Notes: generated by a model from the letters alone, not told the origin. A stretch of DNA of 53,333 nt from Bacteroidales bacterium (GCA_016937855.1 JAFGVU010000164.1:1-53333), one strand, 5' to 3'. Counted from the first letter of the stretch, positions 1 to 10,430 are shown. Translations and numbers: made by a program.

Positions 1-1538
1 GTCCAGTTCCAGACAGTTGCATCACCACCGGTTTCAGTTAAATTGATATTGTCGCCTTCGCAAACTGCAAAATTTGCACCTGCGTTAACATTAGGCAAAT
101 CGTAAACTTGAATTATAATAATATCAGTTCCTGTACATCCGGCAGCTATAACTTCGTAGGTAATGTTATTTGCTCCGATATTTGCAGCAGCAGGATCAAA
201 TGTTCCGTTTGCAGCATCAGTAATACCGTCACCCGACCAAGTCCCACCTGCTGTTGCTGCACTTAAGTTTATTGCTGCATCGTTTGCGCAGAAGTTACCA
301 GGATTGGTAATTGTCGCATCAGGGATAGGGTTTACCGTAATGTCTATTTGATCGGTATCTGTACAAGAGCCTGTTCCAATATTATAAGTAATTGTATTAA
401 TGCCTGTGTTTGCAGAAGCAGGATCAAAAGTTCCGTTTGTTGCATTTGTAATTCCTGTACCACTCCATGTTCCACCGGCATCGACTGAGGTAAGGTTTAT
501 TGGCAAATCGTTTTCGCAAAAATCTCCGGGGTTTGTTATTGTTGCTTCCGGCTGAACTCGATATAAAATGTATGGCAATTCGCTAAAGTCGCTCCAAGTT
601 GGAATAACTGCTTCGTTAAAGGGAACACCTGCTGTTATTGTAGTAGATAGGATCATTGACCATAAGTTTGGTGGAGTATCCCAATTTGCAAGTCCATCCC
701 AAGATCCATCTTCTGTTTCGTTATAAAAAACATTAAGTTCTATTGCAGCTGTACCGACAGTTCTGTTTATTTGATGATAAAATTCAGGATTTACTTCGCA
801 AATTTTTGGAGGTAAAGCACTTACATCATAACCCTCGGTTGTTGCCAAAACATTTGCCATACGAACAGTGTAGGTATTTGCTGTTGCATTTTCGGGAGTT
901 AATTCAACCGGACGATAACGCAAAGTTCCAACACTCGAACCTACGGGGAATAAATAAGTTGCTGCAGAATTTGTTTGTCTGGAAAGAAAACCACCATCAA
1001 GCGCAGACACAAAACCTGTTGTTCGGATTATTGCATTTACGTTTGTATTTGTAACAAAGAATCCATAAACATCATTTTGTAACTCTAAGTGTTTTAAATC
1101 AAGGATGCCCGTGCAATATTGATTTATAGTTTGAGTTTTTAAGCCCGATCCATCGAGTGTTAGATTGTTAAAGAATGTCGAAACACTACCATCCAGAAAT
1201 TGATTTGCTCCTTCGAGAAAAACGGTTCCTGTTCCGGCGTTAAAAGTGTTATTGTTAATCCAATCGCCCAAAACTCGATAATATCCATTTCCACCGGCAA
1301 CAGAATTATTGATAAAATCCTGCTGAATAATCATTTGAGCATTATTCCCTGCATTTTCTTCTACTTCAATTATTCCCGATTGGTTTTGAACAGTTCCGTC
1401 CACAAAGAAAATAGCTCCTTCTTTTGCATAAATACCCAAACCATTATTGTAAACAACCTGAGAAACTCCGGTAATTGCATAAGTAGTAAGGAATACAAGA
1501 ACTGCACCCACCTTTAAATTAATCCAAAATTTTGTCAT
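1..1538 (-). CDS. Giant secreted Ig-like repeat protein, N-terminal part (cut by window edge)
   Basis: The reverse strand is open from an ATG at 1538 to base 1 with no stop: 512 codons of a gene that continues to the left. The start encodes a signal peptide (MTKFWINLKVGAVLVFL, ending near GVSQ). The next ~290 residues align by eye with the N-terminus of the 1929-residue protein at 32096-37885, sharing VDGTVQNQSG, NGYYR, NNTFNAGTGTVFLEG and TQTINQYCTG. Two ~90-residue repeats follow, of the type ATITNPGDFC...GGTWSGTGI...GTFDPA, then the start of a CEGDNINLTETGGDA module. The gene starts 27 bp after the upstream cargo gene stops, so it is probably cotranscribed with it. By analogy I infer a T9SS-exported adhesin-like surface protein, probably with a CHU_C or type A sorting domain beyond the window. 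That end is not visible. Confidence 0.85.
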   Translation of the reverse strand, partial: MTKFWINLKVGAVLVFLTTYAITGVSQVVYNNGLGIYAKEGAIFFVDGTVQNQSGIIEVEENAGNNAQMIIQQDFINNSVAGGNGYYRVLGDWINNNTFNAGTGTVFLEGANQFLDGSVSTFFNNLTLDGSGLKTQTINQYCTGILDLKHLELQNDVYGFFVTNTNVNAIIRTTGFVSALDGGFLSRQTNSAATYLFPVGSSVGTLRYRPVELTPENATANTYTVRMANVLATTEGYDVSALPPKICEVNPEFYHQINRTVGTAAIELNVFYNETEDGSWDGLANWDTPPNLWSMILSTTITAGVPFNEAVIPTWSDFSELPYILYRVQPEATITNPGDFCENDLPINLTSVDAGGTWSGTGITNATNGTFDPASANTGINTITYNIGTGSCTDTDQIDITVNPIPDATITNPGNFCANDAAINLSAATAGGTWSGDGITDAANGTFDPAAANIGANNITYEVIAAGCTGTDIIIIQVYDLPNVNAGANFAVCEGDNINLTETGGDATVWNW

Positions 1539-1565
1539 AACTACTTTTTCTAAAAAAAATTACGT

Positions 1566-4250
1566 TTAAAGAATAATTATTCGTTTTTGCTTTCTAAATT
1601 CTGAGTTTTCATCAATAAGCGAGACGATATATAATCCTTTTTCAATATTATTCAATATTATTTTATTTTCGCCGGCAAATAAATGATGCTTTTGAGAAAA
1701 TACAGTTTTCCCCGAAACATCAATAATCATTAACTTCATATTTCGATATTCCTGCTGAGAGGTTATGTAAATTGTATTCTTGTCGGAATAATTTATAAAT
1801 AGATCAATACTATTTTCTTGATTTTGCACAGCAATTATCTTCGATAAGTTTTGAGTGCCATCAAAATCAACTTGTTTTAAACGATAATATGCTAATGATA
1901 ACATTTGTTCTGTTTCGAATTGATAACTCTGAATAGTGTTTGAATTTCCTGCACCATCAACAATGCCAATATCAACAAAATCTTTTCCATTTTCGGAGTA
2001 TTGGACGATAAAATAGTCGTTATTTGTTTCTGAGGCTGTTTGCCAAGATAGTATGGTAGAGTTATTAGTAAATTCGGCTGTCAAATCAATTATTTCTACC
2101 GGTAAAACCGAAGTACAAATTTCCGGATTCATTCCTTCTGTTAAATCGGTAGCACCACCACCAATTTCAATTCCAGAAGCATTAAGATGTGTATAAACAG
2201 GCCTAAAGTCACTTCCATACTGGAAATAGAAATGGTATATAATTCCGGGACCAGTATTAAAGCTTCCGGCGGAGCTTCCATCGCAGTCAGCAAATTCTTT
2301 GTAATAATAAAGGTATCCTGGGCCTGAATAAGCATCATCGATACTCATTGTTTTATTCTGTGGAGAAGAACCGTCGGGATACATAAAATTAACTTTTGCA
2401 TAAGTTGTAGAGATTTTTTGTTCTGAGACAACTGCCCACATTATTTCATATAAATCATTTCCTCCGGTATTCCCATCATTAAAATGCCCTGCCCAATCTG
2501 GTGTGCCTTTCATTCCACTAAATAGATCGTCGGTTTCTACTTCAACGCCTCTTGGTGCATTATTTATTAAGCTTGCTTCTGGATCTAACCCATAGCCTGT
2601 TGCCTCGGGTGCATTCCAAAACGAAAGACCACACGGTATAACTAATTGTCCGTCATCATCCGCTCTAAAAGTAATGTTGTCAAGATAGAGTTGTGGGTCA
2701 TCAAAACTGGATGATTCATAAAGTCGCCATCTTAACTTAAAATCGCTATGAAAACAATCAGGATTAACATGCGGAGAAAGTCTATAGTAGTAGTTTCCGG
2801 GACTAGTGTTACTTTTATGAACAGTAAAACAGTGGTAGCCGAAACCACTTTCAATAAAATAATCGTTTTCGGTACTAGTTGCAGTTGAACTATTTTTGAT
2901 TTCTTGTAGAGTTTTCCAAGATGAACCATCCCAATATTCAAGATAGAGTTTTGTCCATGAATTCCAATTTGCAGTTCCACCCTGTTTCATGGCATAGAAA
3001 CTTACTTTGAAACTTTCCTGAGAGCTTAGATCAACTGTTGGAGATTCTAGCGATTCATTTTTATCGAGCAATACTCCATAACCTGAAATATCATCTGTAG
3101 TTGTGTTAAAGGCTTCTGTTTGGTTGTGATTTACTGCAAAAGAACCGGAACTTGCAATTGTAGCACCATCAGGCAGCGACCATGAAGCACCACTAAAATC
3201 TTCGTCACCATCAATGCCTGTAAAATCTATATCGGAATCACCATCATTAAATGTATCTGCCCATTTTAATCCGGAACCAGTAGCTCCACCTCCTGTTGTG
3301 CAATTCTCTACTCTAACGTTATCTAAAATAAATGTTCCTGATGAATTATTAGTATAAAATTGTATGTTTACTGTTTGACCGGCGTATGAGGATAAATCAA
3401 TAGTTTGGTTGTAACAAGTCGAGTTGTATGATAGAGTTAATTTACTAGTATAAGTGCCATAGCAACCGCTAGTTGAAATACTCACAACAGGATAAGATGA
3501 AAATTGATTGAATTTATAATCAAAATAAAGAGTTGTAGTCCCTGTCGCAGGAATAATAATTGAATTTGTTTTAACATATTTTGCACTTCCAAAAGCATAC
3601 CATGAATATCCTTCACAGGCAGAAGAAGAACTGTTGCTATAAGATGATGCACTGCACCAATTAGTTAGTAATTGTGTAGAACTCGATGCCGTTCCAAAAT
3701 TTTCATTGAAAATATCTGTACAGGATGTGCTTCCACCGCCACTGCCACTAGAAACTTCAATATTATCGAAGTAAAATGTTTTAGTTGAAGTTTTTGCAAT
3801 AAACACAATTCGAATTGTTTGATTTGCATAAGCATCCAGATTATATGAAATGCTTGTACACGTTGCCGATTGAGCCAGACCACCTCCGGAAATATCTGTA
3901 CCAGTACTTCCACAGCTGGCTGCCGAGGAAATAAGAATTTGCGGGTTGCTAATACTATAATCAAATGAATAATCAAAACTTAATTGATTTCCACTCGCAC
4001 CTAAAGTAATTTGTTTAGTTGTGATATAATAATTAAAACCGGATAGCCCATAGGCATACTCTCCTGTTCCACCACAAGGCGCAGAGCTTGTGTTGTATGA
4101 CGAGGCAGAACTGTGTTTGCATTCCCAATTACTACCTGAGTAAATATCATGAAAAGTTGTTCCAAAATCCTCACTAAACAAAACCGTCTGAGACTTCCCT
4201 GATAAAGCAAAAAATAACAAAATCAATAATATGTTTAGTGTCTTCCTCAT
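1566..4250 (-). CDS. T9SS type A sorting-domain secreted protein (894 aa)
   Basis: An exported protein of unknown function. It has a signal peptide (MRKTLNILLILLFFALSGKSQ). Two related beta-sandwich-like domains follow at about 22-168 and 178-318, each opening with F-x-E-(D/N)-FGT and ending with a FYFDNIEV / FILDNVRV strand, which resembles MAM/jelly-roll lectin-like folds. A third similar region is at about 330-548 and a separate module at about 550-715. The C-terminal ~90 residues fit a T9SS type A sorting domain (MIIDVSGKTVFSQ, then KGLYIVSLI and a basic end). The preceding DYFIVQYSENGKDF...YYRLKQVDFDG block is commonly found just before such domains. The start ATG overlaps the upstream stop as ATGA, implying translational coupling. 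Many Ser/Thr/Cys residues fit a cell-surface or released protein. No catalytic motif was recognised. Confidence 0.9.
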   Translation of the reverse strand: MRKTLNILLILLFFALSGKSQTVLFSEDFGTTFHDIYSGSNWECKHSSASSYNTSSAPCGGTGEYAYGLSGFNYYITTKQITLGASGNQLSFDYSFDYSISNPQILISSAASCGSTGTDISGGGLAQSATCTSISYNLDAYANQTIRIVFIAKTSTKTFYFDNIEVSSGSGGGSTSCTDIFNENFGTASSSTQLLTNWCSASSYSNSSSSACEGYSWYAFGSAKYVKTNSIIIPATGTTTLYFDYKFNQFSSYPVVSISTSGCYGTYTSKLTLSYNSTCYNQTIDLSSYAGQTVNIQFYTNNSSGTFILDNVRVENCTTGGGATGSGLKWADTFNDGDSDIDFTGIDGDEDFSGASWSLPDGATIASSGSFAVNHNQTEAFNTTTDDISGYGVLLDKNESLESPTVDLSSQESFKVSFYAMKQGGTANWNSWTKLYLEYWDGSSWKTLQEIKNSSTATSTENDYFIESGFGYHCFTVHKSNTSPGNYYYRLSPHVNPDCFHSDFKLRWRLYESSSFDDPQLYLDNITFRADDDGQLVIPCGLSFWNAPEATGYGLDPEASLINNAPRGVEVETDDLFSGMKGTPDWAGHFNDGNTGGNDLYEIMWAVVSEQKISTTYAKVNFMYPDGSSPQNKTMSIDDAYSGPGYLYYYKEFADCDGSSAGSFNTGPGIIYHFYFQYGSDFRPVYTHLNASGIEIGGGATDLTEGMNPEICTSVLPVEIIDLTAEFTNNSTILSWQTASETNNDYFIVQYSENGKDFVDIGIVDGAGNSNTIQSYQFETEQMLSLAYYRLKQVDFDGTQNLSKIIAVQNQENSIDLFINYSDKNTIYITSQQEYRNMKLMIIDVSGKTVFSQKHHLFAGENKIILNNIEKGLYIVSLIDENSEFRKQKRIIIL

Positions 4251-7200
4251 TTTGCTATTATCACAAATTTTTGGATGAAGTTGTTTTTAGTATTTACTGC
4301 TAAAATATATGCTCCTGGTTCAAGTTTATTATTTATTCTGATTTGCGTATCGCTTCTAATTTGTTCTAATTCTGTTTTATACACTATTCTTCCGGCAGGA
4401 TCGTAAATCTCTACTACTGCATTTTTAATTATTTTACTTGAGTTTATAAAAACCTCTTCTCCATTAAACGGATTTGGATAAACAGTAATATCTGCATTTA
4501 AATCGTTTTTACAATTACTATAAATTATTGAAAACTCTTCATCCCTTCCATCAAAATCCACCTGTTTTAAACGATAATAGGCATCATCCAAAAGTTCTTC
4601 TACTGCATAGCTATATTCTTTTGTTTGATTCGAATTACCGGCAGCCTCAATTTTAGCAATTGGTTTATAGTTCTTATTATCCTGCGATTCCATAATTACG
4701 AAATAATCAGAGTTGGTTTCACTTGCTGTTGCCCAAGAAAACTCTTTACTATGTCCGTTGCATTGAACATCGAAATAAAGGAGGGAGACAGGGAGTACTT
4801 GATCTTTTACAGCCACTGTCCAACGCGAAAAATGATCGGCATCGGCTGTTATCGTTCGTGGATTTCCACTTACAGATACTGGAGAACCAATCTCTTCCCA
4901 TGGATCAACACCATCTTTCGAGAATACGCTCATATTTGTTGTTGACAAGGCATTATCAAAATTACCAAACCACTCGAAACTCATCGAAACTGCACTACTT
5001 GGCTGGGAGCTTACATTTATATCCCAATAACAGTCAATTGATGTTGCATCTGCGATGCTTTGCTCTGCTTCATCGCCTGTCATTCGCACAATGGTTGTAG
5101 AACCTAGATTTTCGCTTAGGTCGCTAAAGTATGCACCGATATTTCCTGGTTCTCTTGCACTCATTAAGTCTTCGGTTAAGCTAACTTTACCATAAATATA
5201 CGAATTTGTATTTTCGTTAAAAAGAACAGCATAAGATTGAAGGTAAATTGTATTACTGCCATTAACAATATTATTATCTAAATATGTATATAACGTTCCG
5301 TTTACAAAGTTTATAGATTGATGAACATTAAGGTCTGTGGCAAGATTAACAATTCCAGTGTTTTGACGGTCAATTTCCAAAATTTGTAAATTGTTGGCAG
5401 TAGGGTCGAAGAATAAATTTCCAAGAGTTCCATTTCCTGTAACATAAAGCTCTGAATTGCTATTGCCACCAAAATAGCCATTTGTGCGTGTTACAATACC
5501 AGAAAGTCCAAGTGAACAGTCTCCAATATGAAAAGTTCCATTGGTATTTATGAAATTTTTTGTAACAGCGGTGCTGCTTCCTGTTAGCTGAACGCCTGCC
5601 GGATTATCAACTTCTATTATTGAAATTCCGGCTTCACCTAAAACATCATTATAAGCTCCGGTTGTATGGAATATTTGGTTTGCCGATCCATTAAATAGTA
5701 TTTTTGAGTTTTCAACTTCAGCATACAAATTGCCTTCATGATTAATATTACCGGTAATTGAGAATGTATGAGGCGTGTCACCATTATCTTGGTCGTAAAT
5801 TGACAATCCGCAAAATTCAGGAATGTCGAGATACCCATAGCATTGAACATCATCCCACATAATGGCGTTTGAAGCTATTGTTGTTCCGTTGGTGTATAGT
5901 TCGATAGAAGGGGTTGGTCCGGCGATTGAAAATGTGTTTGAGCCTATTGGGCTGTTTACTGTTCCAATTTGCAATGTACCACCTGTTATATTAATGGTTC
6001 CATCATCAACTCTATAACCAAGATTATTTGAAACATACCTGTTATCAGACAGTGTAATTTTACCGCCGCTAATATTTACTTGTGGAGATCCTTGTAAATC
6101 AAATAATCCTCGTGATGAGGCATTCGCATTTCTACCTACATTTACAAAACCATCAGTCATTGTAAAATAATGTGTTCCATTTCCTGCAATACCTGCTCTT
6201 GTATTTAAAGCACCACCGTTAACCTCCAAATGTCCGCCATTAAGAATATTTAAATAGTACTGGGATTGATCTACACCACCAACAGTACCACTCGTAGCTC
6301 CTATGTCACACTGACCTTGTGAAACAATTAATTTTCCGGCTAGGTTAAATATAACATCCTGCGCCATTATACCAAAATTCGGATTATCAATTTCTACTGT
6401 TAACCCAGAGGAAATTCCATTGCTAGTATTAAAAGCAAAACTATATGTTGTTAATCCCATAAACCAAACAGGATTATTTTTTGTATATGTACCACCAATA
6501 ACAAATTGTCCTGTTGGCGTTTCATCCCATGAGTTTAAGCTATAAGACTTTAAAAAACCATTATTCCCACCATATTCGTCATTTACTGCCAAGAAATCTT
6601 CATTTACAATGAAATTTACAATGTCTGAAGGATCGTCTTTAGCTATTTGTAAGTAAAATAGTCTTGTGTCTGACCCCGAAGCTAGTGTAAAATTTGATGT
6701 ATTTCCACCATAGAAGCAAATCCATGCTGCTGTAAACGAGCTGCTGTTTGTCTCTTTATATAGTGAAAGTGTTCCATAATTCGTAATATCACCCCCATTG
6801 ACCATGTTAATGGCCGAAACTGCTTCGATTCCTGTAACATTAACAAAAGTTTCGAAAATACCCGTAGGCATTATTTCGATATTTCCATATACACTTAAAT
6901 CACCCCACGCATCAGTTACGGCATCTAAACCATTCCAGAATTGAAGCGTTCCATCAATACGAATATTGTTACATGCAGCAGGAGCACCAGTACTAGTCAT
7001 TGGATTGTTTAGAACTACGTATTGTGAGTTTTGACGAATGTGAACATTATTAGTTGCGCTTGGTAAAACAGATGCAACAATCCATGAACTCCCATTAAAC
7101 ACTTCCCAATTACTCGCATTATTCCAGGCATAGGGGCCTGTAAGATAACGTGTTCGATAATCCCCATTTACTGGTCCAGTTCCTGTGGTAAACTCCCAAA

Positions 7201-8347
7201 CTGCACATCCTGTTGGCGTTCCACTAGAGTTTCTGGGAACAATTTTCCAGTAGTAAGTGGTATTATCTGCTAAAGTTGGAGAATAACTTGTGGTGGCGAC
7301 ATTTGTAACATAAGGCGGATTTGAACTGGTGCCAAAATATACATCGTATGATGTTGCACCTGATGCTGCATTCCAGATTAGTGGGTCGCCAGGGGTATGT
7401 GAACCAAAACCATCTGCTGGAGAAATTGGTGTAGTGCAGGTGGAGGGAGTGCCTAAAGAAGATCCTAAAACTACTATATTATCAACCACAAAGCCACTAT
7501 AAGTACCATAAGAACCATCATTAACCCATCGAAAAGCTATTTGAAAAATACCATTTTCAATACTGGAAGGAAGGTTTAAACTTTCTGATTGTGTTGTTGT
7601 TTGACCAGCATATTTCCCCAAGCCGTCATTTCCACCAAAATTTAACAAATTCCAAGTTCCAGAAGTTCCAGCTCGACAGTAAACTCTTCCGTAGTCATAA
7701 TAGGTTCCCGAATAAATCTCTCCATCACAAATCCAATTAAAGTTTAAATTTAAACTTTCATACCCACTAGCATCAATAGTAACATAGGCATACATATCCG
7801 TAGAAGATGTAATCAAATATTCGCTAGGATAAGAATTGCAACTTGCATCAAATGCTGTTACTTTTAAACTTTGGTTATTTATGGAATAAACTCCAGTTGA
7901 ATATACTCCCCAATAATTCTCACCACATATATTTGGTTGTTTGGTAGAATACCAACCATAGACAGGAGTATTACCAAGCAATCCGGGTGAAAAGGCTTCA
8001 AAGTCCTGGCTATAAATCGTAGTACTTCTTGTACCTGATTTTAACTGTGCGCTGTTTTCGTTATTTGAGTTTTGGACTTTTTGCTTTAACAACTCCTCTT
8101 CCGGTATGCGGTTAGAATAAACGGCATCTTTTTCGTAAGTTTCTTCAATTTGAAAAACACTTAAGTTTGTTTGTGATTGTGTTGAGAGAGTACATTTTGT
8201 GTTACCGCGAACAATTCCTGATTGATTGTGATTAATGCTCATGCCGGCTTTAAACGAATTTACACCTTGGTTTTGAGAAAATCCAAAAACAGAAATAAAT
8301 CCAAAAGCTATGGATAATACAAGTTTGTTTTGTACTAAATTTTTCAT
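4247..8347 (-). CDS. Large T9SS type A sorting-domain protein with FnIII and beta-helix-like region (1366 aa)
   Basis: A secreted giant protein. I place the start at the ATG at 8347 (MKNLVQNKLVLSIAFGFISV...FSQ, a proper signal peptide). Upstream in-frame ATGs at 8371 and 8401 would add a non-signal extension, and a TATATTTG box at 8376-8383 predicts transcription starting near 8370. Domains: a jelly-roll/MAM-like region (~110-295, ending FVVDNIVV), a fibronectin-III-like domain (~300-390, SYDVYFGTSSNPP...YYWKIVPRN), and a long glycine/asparagine-rich region (~400-1180) with NGGHLEVNGG / ITGGTLQIG-type strands typical of right-handed beta-helices. A DYFVIMESQDNKNY block precedes the C-terminal type A sorting domain (TVYPNPFNGEEV...EPGAYILAV). 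The stop overlaps the next start. It is probably an adhesin or matrix-type surface protein. No enzyme motif is visible. Confidence 0.9.
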   Translation of the reverse strand: MKNLVQNKLVLSIAFGFISVFGFSQNQGVNSFKAGMSINHNQSGIVRGNTKCTLSTQSQTNLSVFQIEETYEKDAVYSNRIPEEELLKQKVQNSNNENSAQLKSGTRSTTIYSQDFEAFSPGLLGNTPVYGWYSTKQPNICGENYWGVYSTGVYSINNQSLKVTAFDASCNSYPSEYLITSSTDMYAYVTIDASGYESLNLNFNWICDGEIYSGTYYDYGRVYCRAGTSGTWNLLNFGGNDGLGKYAGQTTTQSESLNLPSSIENGIFQIAFRWVNDGSYGTYSGFVVDNIVVLGSSLGTPSTCTTPISPADGFGSHTPGDPLIWNAASGATSYDVYFGTSSNPPYVTNVATTSYSPTLADNTTYYWKIVPRNSSGTPTGCAVWEFTTGTGPVNGDYRTRYLTGPYAWNNASNWEVFNGSSWIVASVLPSATNNVHIRQNSQYVVLNNPMTSTGAPAACNNIRIDGTLQFWNGLDAVTDAWGDLSVYGNIEIMPTGIFETFVNVTGIEAVSAINMVNGGDITNYGTLSLYKETNSSSFTAAWICFYGGNTSNFTLASGSDTRLFYLQIAKDDPSDIVNFIVNEDFLAVNDEYGGNNGFLKSYSLNSWDETPTGQFVIGGTYTKNNPVWFMGLTTYSFAFNTSNGISSGLTVEIDNPNFGIMAQDVIFNLAGKLIVSQGQCDIGATSGTVGGVDQSQYYLNILNGGHLEVNGGALNTRAGIAGNGTHYFTMTDGFVNVGRNANASSRGLFDLQGSPQVNISGGKITLSDNRYVSNNLGYRVDDGTINITGGTLQIGTVNSPIGSNTFSIAGPTPSIELYTNGTTIASNAIMWDDVQCYGYLDIPEFCGLSIYDQDNGDTPHTFSITGNINHEGNLYAEVENSKILFNGSANQIFHTTGAYNDVLGEAGISIIEVDNPAGVQLTGSSTAVTKNFINTNGTFHIGDCSLGLSGIVTRTNGYFGGNSNSELYVTGNGTLGNLFFDPTANNLQILEIDRQNTGIVNLATDLNVHQSINFVNGTLYTYLDNNIVNGSNTIYLQSYAVLFNENTNSYIYGKVSLTEDLMSAREPGNIGAYFSDLSENLGSTTIVRMTGDEAEQSIADATSIDCYWDINVSSQPSSAVSMSFEWFGNFDNALSTTNMSVFSKDGVDPWEEIGSPVSVSGNPRTITADADHFSRWTVAVKDQVLPVSLLYFDVQCNGHSKEFSWATASETNSDYFVIMESQDNKNYKPIAKIEAAGNSNQTKEYSYAVEELLDDAYYRLKQVDFDGRDEEFSIIYSNCKNDLNADITVYPNPFNGEEVFINSSKIIKNAVVEIYDPAGRIVYKTELEQIRSDTQIRINNKLEPGAYILAVNTKNNFIQKFVIIAK

Positions 8348-8375
8348 AGGCACTATTTGTAGTTTCCTCATACCA

Positions 8376-8383
8376 CAAATATA
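8376..8383 (-). promoter_or_regulatory. Candidate Bacteroidota -7 box (TATATTTG)
   Basis: The box matches TAnnTTTG and lies about 28 bp upstream of the preferred ATG at 8347, which helps choose that start. A second TATATTTG is at 8421-8428. Neither has a well-spaced -33 TTTG, so this is a candidate only. Confidence 0.35.
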
Positions 8384-8560
8384 AGGTAATCGAGTACGCA
8401 AATAAATTTAATGCAATAGACAAATATAGGACATTAATTTTTTATTAACATCTATTAAATCAACAAATATCTTCAGCACAAATAGTTGTTTTGCAACATC
8501 TTACAGCTGTTTAACTAAACCAATAGTTTAATTTACTTTAGCAAATTTTCACTCGGACAT

Positions 8561-10402
8561 TCAAATTTTTTCAAGATATTCGCCAATATTTGCGTGCGTT
8601 GGTAGGTTCATCTTGCGTCGAATGCGATAAAGACGTTTATTTATTCCGGCAGGCGATATGTTCATCATTTGAGCAATCTCTTTCGAGCTTAATTTAATTT
8701 TAATATATGCTAAAACTTTAAGATCTCCTTGACTTAATTCGGGATAATCATTTTGAAGTTTTTCAAAGAATCCGGTATTTACTTTATCAAAATGTATTTT
8801 TAATTGTTCCCAATCGGTATCGAGATTAATGTTTTGCTTCACCATTTTTGATAATTCGCGATATACTTTCTTCTCCTCAATGCTCTTGGGACTTAAAGTC
8901 TCAAGATAATCTTGTATTTCGGTTAGTGTTTTGTTCTTGTTCAAAACCTGCATTGTTGTTGTAATTAGTTCGCGTTTACTGTGATCGAGCTCTGCCTCAA
9001 ACTTACTTTTTTGTATTTCGTTTATTTGTTGCTGTATTTGCACTTCTTGTTCAAGTAATTGTCTCTCGCTGACTTGTTGTTCCATTTCGAGTTGGTTAAG
9101 TCTATCTTGCTGTTCATAGTATTTTCTTTGGCTTATTAGTAAACGTGATTTTATTCTAAAAAAGTAAAACAACAAAATAAGTATGATTGCTAATGCTGTT
9201 ACAATTAGTATTAGGAGTCTGTTGTGATTCTTTTTTATTTCGGCCTCCTTTCGTAAAATAGTTATTTCTTTATCTTTTTTTTCAGTTTCGTATTTAATGC
9301 TTAATTCAGAAATAATGTTTTTCGTGTTTTCATTAAAAACAGAATCTTCTAAAACAATATGGCTTTTATAATAATTTAATGCATTTTCATAATCTCCACT
9401 TAGAGAATAAAACTCAGATAGTTGTAACAATGTTTGTGATTCGGCAGATAAATTTCCAACTTCTTTTCTAAATTCCAAACTTTTAATTAAAAGCGTAATG
9501 GCATTGTTATAGTCCTTTAGTTCAATTAGTTTTTTCGCTTTTTCGCTATACACGTTAGCAATACCATGTATATTGTTTGTTTGTGTAAAAATCATTAAAG
9601 CAGAATCTAAACAAATTTCTGCAGAATCATTATTATTTTCGAGGTTATAAAAAACAGCAGCATTAAAATATGCCGTCGCAGCCTCTGTTAGTCGGTTTCC
9701 CTGCATCAGAATTCTAATAGAATTTGTTACATACATTATAGCCGTGTCTGTCTTATTCTCGTTTGCATATAGAGTTGCAATATTGTTGTAAACATTTGCT
9801 TGTCCTTCGATTATTTTAGCTTCTTCAAATAGTGTTAATGATTTAACGTAATTTTCAAGAGCTTTTTGAGGATGTCCAAGAGCATCGCTTATAACTCCCA
9901 AATTGTTGTATATTTCTGCTTTCCCTTTCGTATAACCTGCATCTTCATAAATCTTTAATGCTTTGTAATAATATTCGGCAGCAGTACTATAATCACTCTT
10001 AGACTCATAAATCAACCCAAGTCTGTTTAGTGCAGCAGCTATTTCGTTTTTATTTCTTGATTTTAATATTGACTGATAAGACATCTCGAAAAAAATCAGT
10101 GCCGAATCAAGCTCTCCCTGAAAAAAGTGGTAATTTGCTAAGTTTACATAGGCATCTGATATTATTTCATAGTTGAAACTTCTTTGACCTATCATTAAAG
10201 CACTATCGGCATATTGTCTAGATGTTTGCATATCCAAATCAAGAAACTTATCAGCAAGTTTGTTGTAAGTTTTACCAATTTCCTTTAAATTATCAGAAGT
10301 TTTTATAACATTTTGCAAACTATCAATTTGCGCCGACAATTGTATCGGAACAATTATTCCAATTATAAATACTATGGTTTTAGTCAACGAAATTTTAAAC
10401 AT
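8561..10402 (-). CDS. TPR-repeat membrane-bound transcriptional regulator with LuxR-type HTH (613 aa)
   Basis: A Bacteroidota-style one-component regulator. It has a signal peptide or N-terminal anchor (MFKISLTKTIVFIIGIIVPIQLSAQ), then tandem tetratricopeptide repeats from about 30 to 350 (repeats such as AEYYYKALKIYEDAGYTKGK and NVYNNIATLYANENKTDTA). One transmembrane helix spans ~394-417. A long coiled coil (~425-490) follows, and a C-terminal LuxR/GerE-like helix-turn-helix at ~555-600 (LSSKEIAQMMNISPAGINKRLYRIRRKM). I chose the ATG at 10402 over upstream starts because it begins the signal peptide and lies just downstream of a TATGTTTG box. By architecture, the periplasmic TPRs would sense or bind something and the cytoplasmic HTH would act on DNA. 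The regulated genes cannot be told from here. It faces the same way as the T9SS cargo genes downstream, with a 213-bp gap. Confidence 0.85.
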   Translation of the reverse strand: MFKISLTKTIVFIIGIIVPIQLSAQIDSLQNVIKTSDNLKEIGKTYNKLADKFLDLDMQTSRQYADSALMIGQRSFNYEIISDAYVNLANYHFFQGELDSALIFFEMSYQSILKSRNKNEIAAALNRLGLIYESKSDYSTAAEYYYKALKIYEDAGYTKGKAEIYNNLGVISDALGHPQKALENYVKSLTLFEEAKIIEGQANVYNNIATLYANENKTDTAIMYVTNSIRILMQGNRLTEAATAYFNAAVFYNLENNNDSAEICLDSALMIFTQTNNIHGIANVYSEKAKKLIELKDYNNAITLLIKSLEFRKEVGNLSAESQTLLQLSEFYSLSGDYENALNYYKSHIVLEDSVFNENTKNIISELSIKYETEKKDKEITILRKEAEIKKNHNRLLILIVTALAIILILLFYFFRIKSRLLISQRKYYEQQDRLNQLEMEQQVSERQLLEQEVQIQQQINEIQKSKFEAELDHSKRELITTTMQVLNKNKTLTEIQDYLETLSPKSIEEKKVYRELSKMVKQNINLDTDWEQLKIHFDKVNTGFFEKLQNDYPELSQGDLKVLAYIKIKLSSKEIAQMMNISPAGINKRLYRIRRKMNLPTHANIGEYLEKI

Positions 10403-10430
10403 AACAATTGCATAAGCATATTTTTCACCA

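Noticed and set aside
743-1517. Plus-strand open frames opposite the left-edge gene
   Set aside because: They lie inside a continuous minus-strand frame with a signal peptide and clear homology to the gene at 32096-37885. No family features are seen on the plus strand.
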